This document shows, one piece after another, positions 63,904-64,000 of a stretch of 64,000 nucleotides of DNA. Under the pieces are notes generated by a model. The model saw only the letters and a list, made by a program, of their open reading frames with translations, made no database searches and was not told the origin of the DNA. Every line of letters begins with the position of its first letter. Position 1 is the first letter of the stretch. This DNA is from Natronosalvus amylolyticus (GTDB lineage Archaea; Halobacteriota; Halobacteria; Halobacteriales; Natrialbaceae): the NCBI RefSeq assembly GCF_024298845.1, contig NZ_CP101156.1, positions 3,286,001 through 3,350,000 of the forward strand, written 5' to 3'. Made by a program: the position numbers and the translations under genes.

Positions 63904-64000
63904 TCACCCGACGACGAGCCAGGCGAACTCGTAGGCGTAAATGTGATCGAGCATGAGGTACGTGACGACGCCCAGAATCAGACTCAACAGCCAGGCGCCA
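63904..64000 (-). CDS. C-terminal end of an unidentified membrane protein (partial)
   Basis: Thirty-two residues before the stop at 63904-63906, including LLSLILGVVTYLML then DHIYAYEFAWLVVG. This is a membrane span plus a short tail. The gene continues past the window edge, so the protein cannot be named. Confidence 0.65.
   Translation of the reverse strand, partial: GAWLLSLILGVVTYLMLDHIYAYEFAWLVVG

Overview
This window is chromosomal DNA from a halophilic archaeon (class Halobacteria, probably Natrialbales). The signs are high GC, very acidic proteins, twin-arginine lipoprotein signals, TATA boxes about 25 nt before start codons (leaderless transcripts), a HalX response regulator, phosphomevalonate decarboxylase, archaeal RibL, FEN-1, MBF1 and two CDP-archaeol-type lipid synthases. 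I saw no tRNA, rRNA, CRISPR array or intact transposase. The species cannot be fixed from sequence alone.

Layout. 1-2006: end-truncated PAS/GAF sensor protein that looks like a histidine pseudokinase. 2182-3183: ornithine cyclodeaminase-like enzyme. 3425-9429: nucleoside salvage block (nucleoside hydrolase plus a BMP-type nucleoside ABC transporter). 9480-16196: Eis-like acetyltransferase, aminotransferase with Lrp regulator, acidic protein, amidohydrolase, HD phosphohydrolase, small membrane protein. 16448-22476: purL, HalX regulator, DUF3054 protein, zinc-finger J protein, TIR/zinc-ribbon protein, tpiA. 22862-25918: MBF1, then a tightly overlapping hisC/AK6/CDP-alcohol phosphatidyltransferase operon. 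26075-30423: MaoC hydratase, two glutamate dehydrogenases and a CitE-type lyase, possibly linked to the methylaspartate cycle or C5-dicarboxyl-CoA breakdown. 30440-31004: a non-coding, hairpin-rich IS200/IS605-like element. 31057-33410: small membrane proteins and a compact CtaA-CtaB fusion. 33548-43896: maltodextrin island (GH13 enzyme, MalG, MalF, MalE, divergent MalK, GH15 glucoamylase, TrmB regulator). 44066-53500: acetyltransferase, fen1, membrane protein, NDH-2-like oxidoreductase, mvaD, coiled-coil protein, nth, ribH, aminotransferase. 53623-64000: ribL, JAMM protease, RecJ-like protein, phospholipase D-like protein, HEAT-repeat protein, pssA-like synthase, halocyanin-like protein, flavin-binding protein, CcdA and TlpA-like thioredoxin, and the end of an unidentified membrane protein.

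The most unusual content is non-coding. Four copies of an 86-bp near-palindrome (15884, 22707, 51289, 63629) have identical length and stem positions that change in compensating pairs; they are two in each orientation and all intergenic. A separate 53-bp repeat occurs twice (20696, 49151), each copy 25 nt past the stop of a minus-strand gene. The 565-bp element at 30440-31004 carries eight inverted repeats and no credible gene; it resembles IS605-derived miniature elements or an orphan guide-RNA scaffold. Among proteins, the histidine pseudokinase, the TIR/zinc-ribbon protein and the triple-zinc-finger J protein deserve a closer look.
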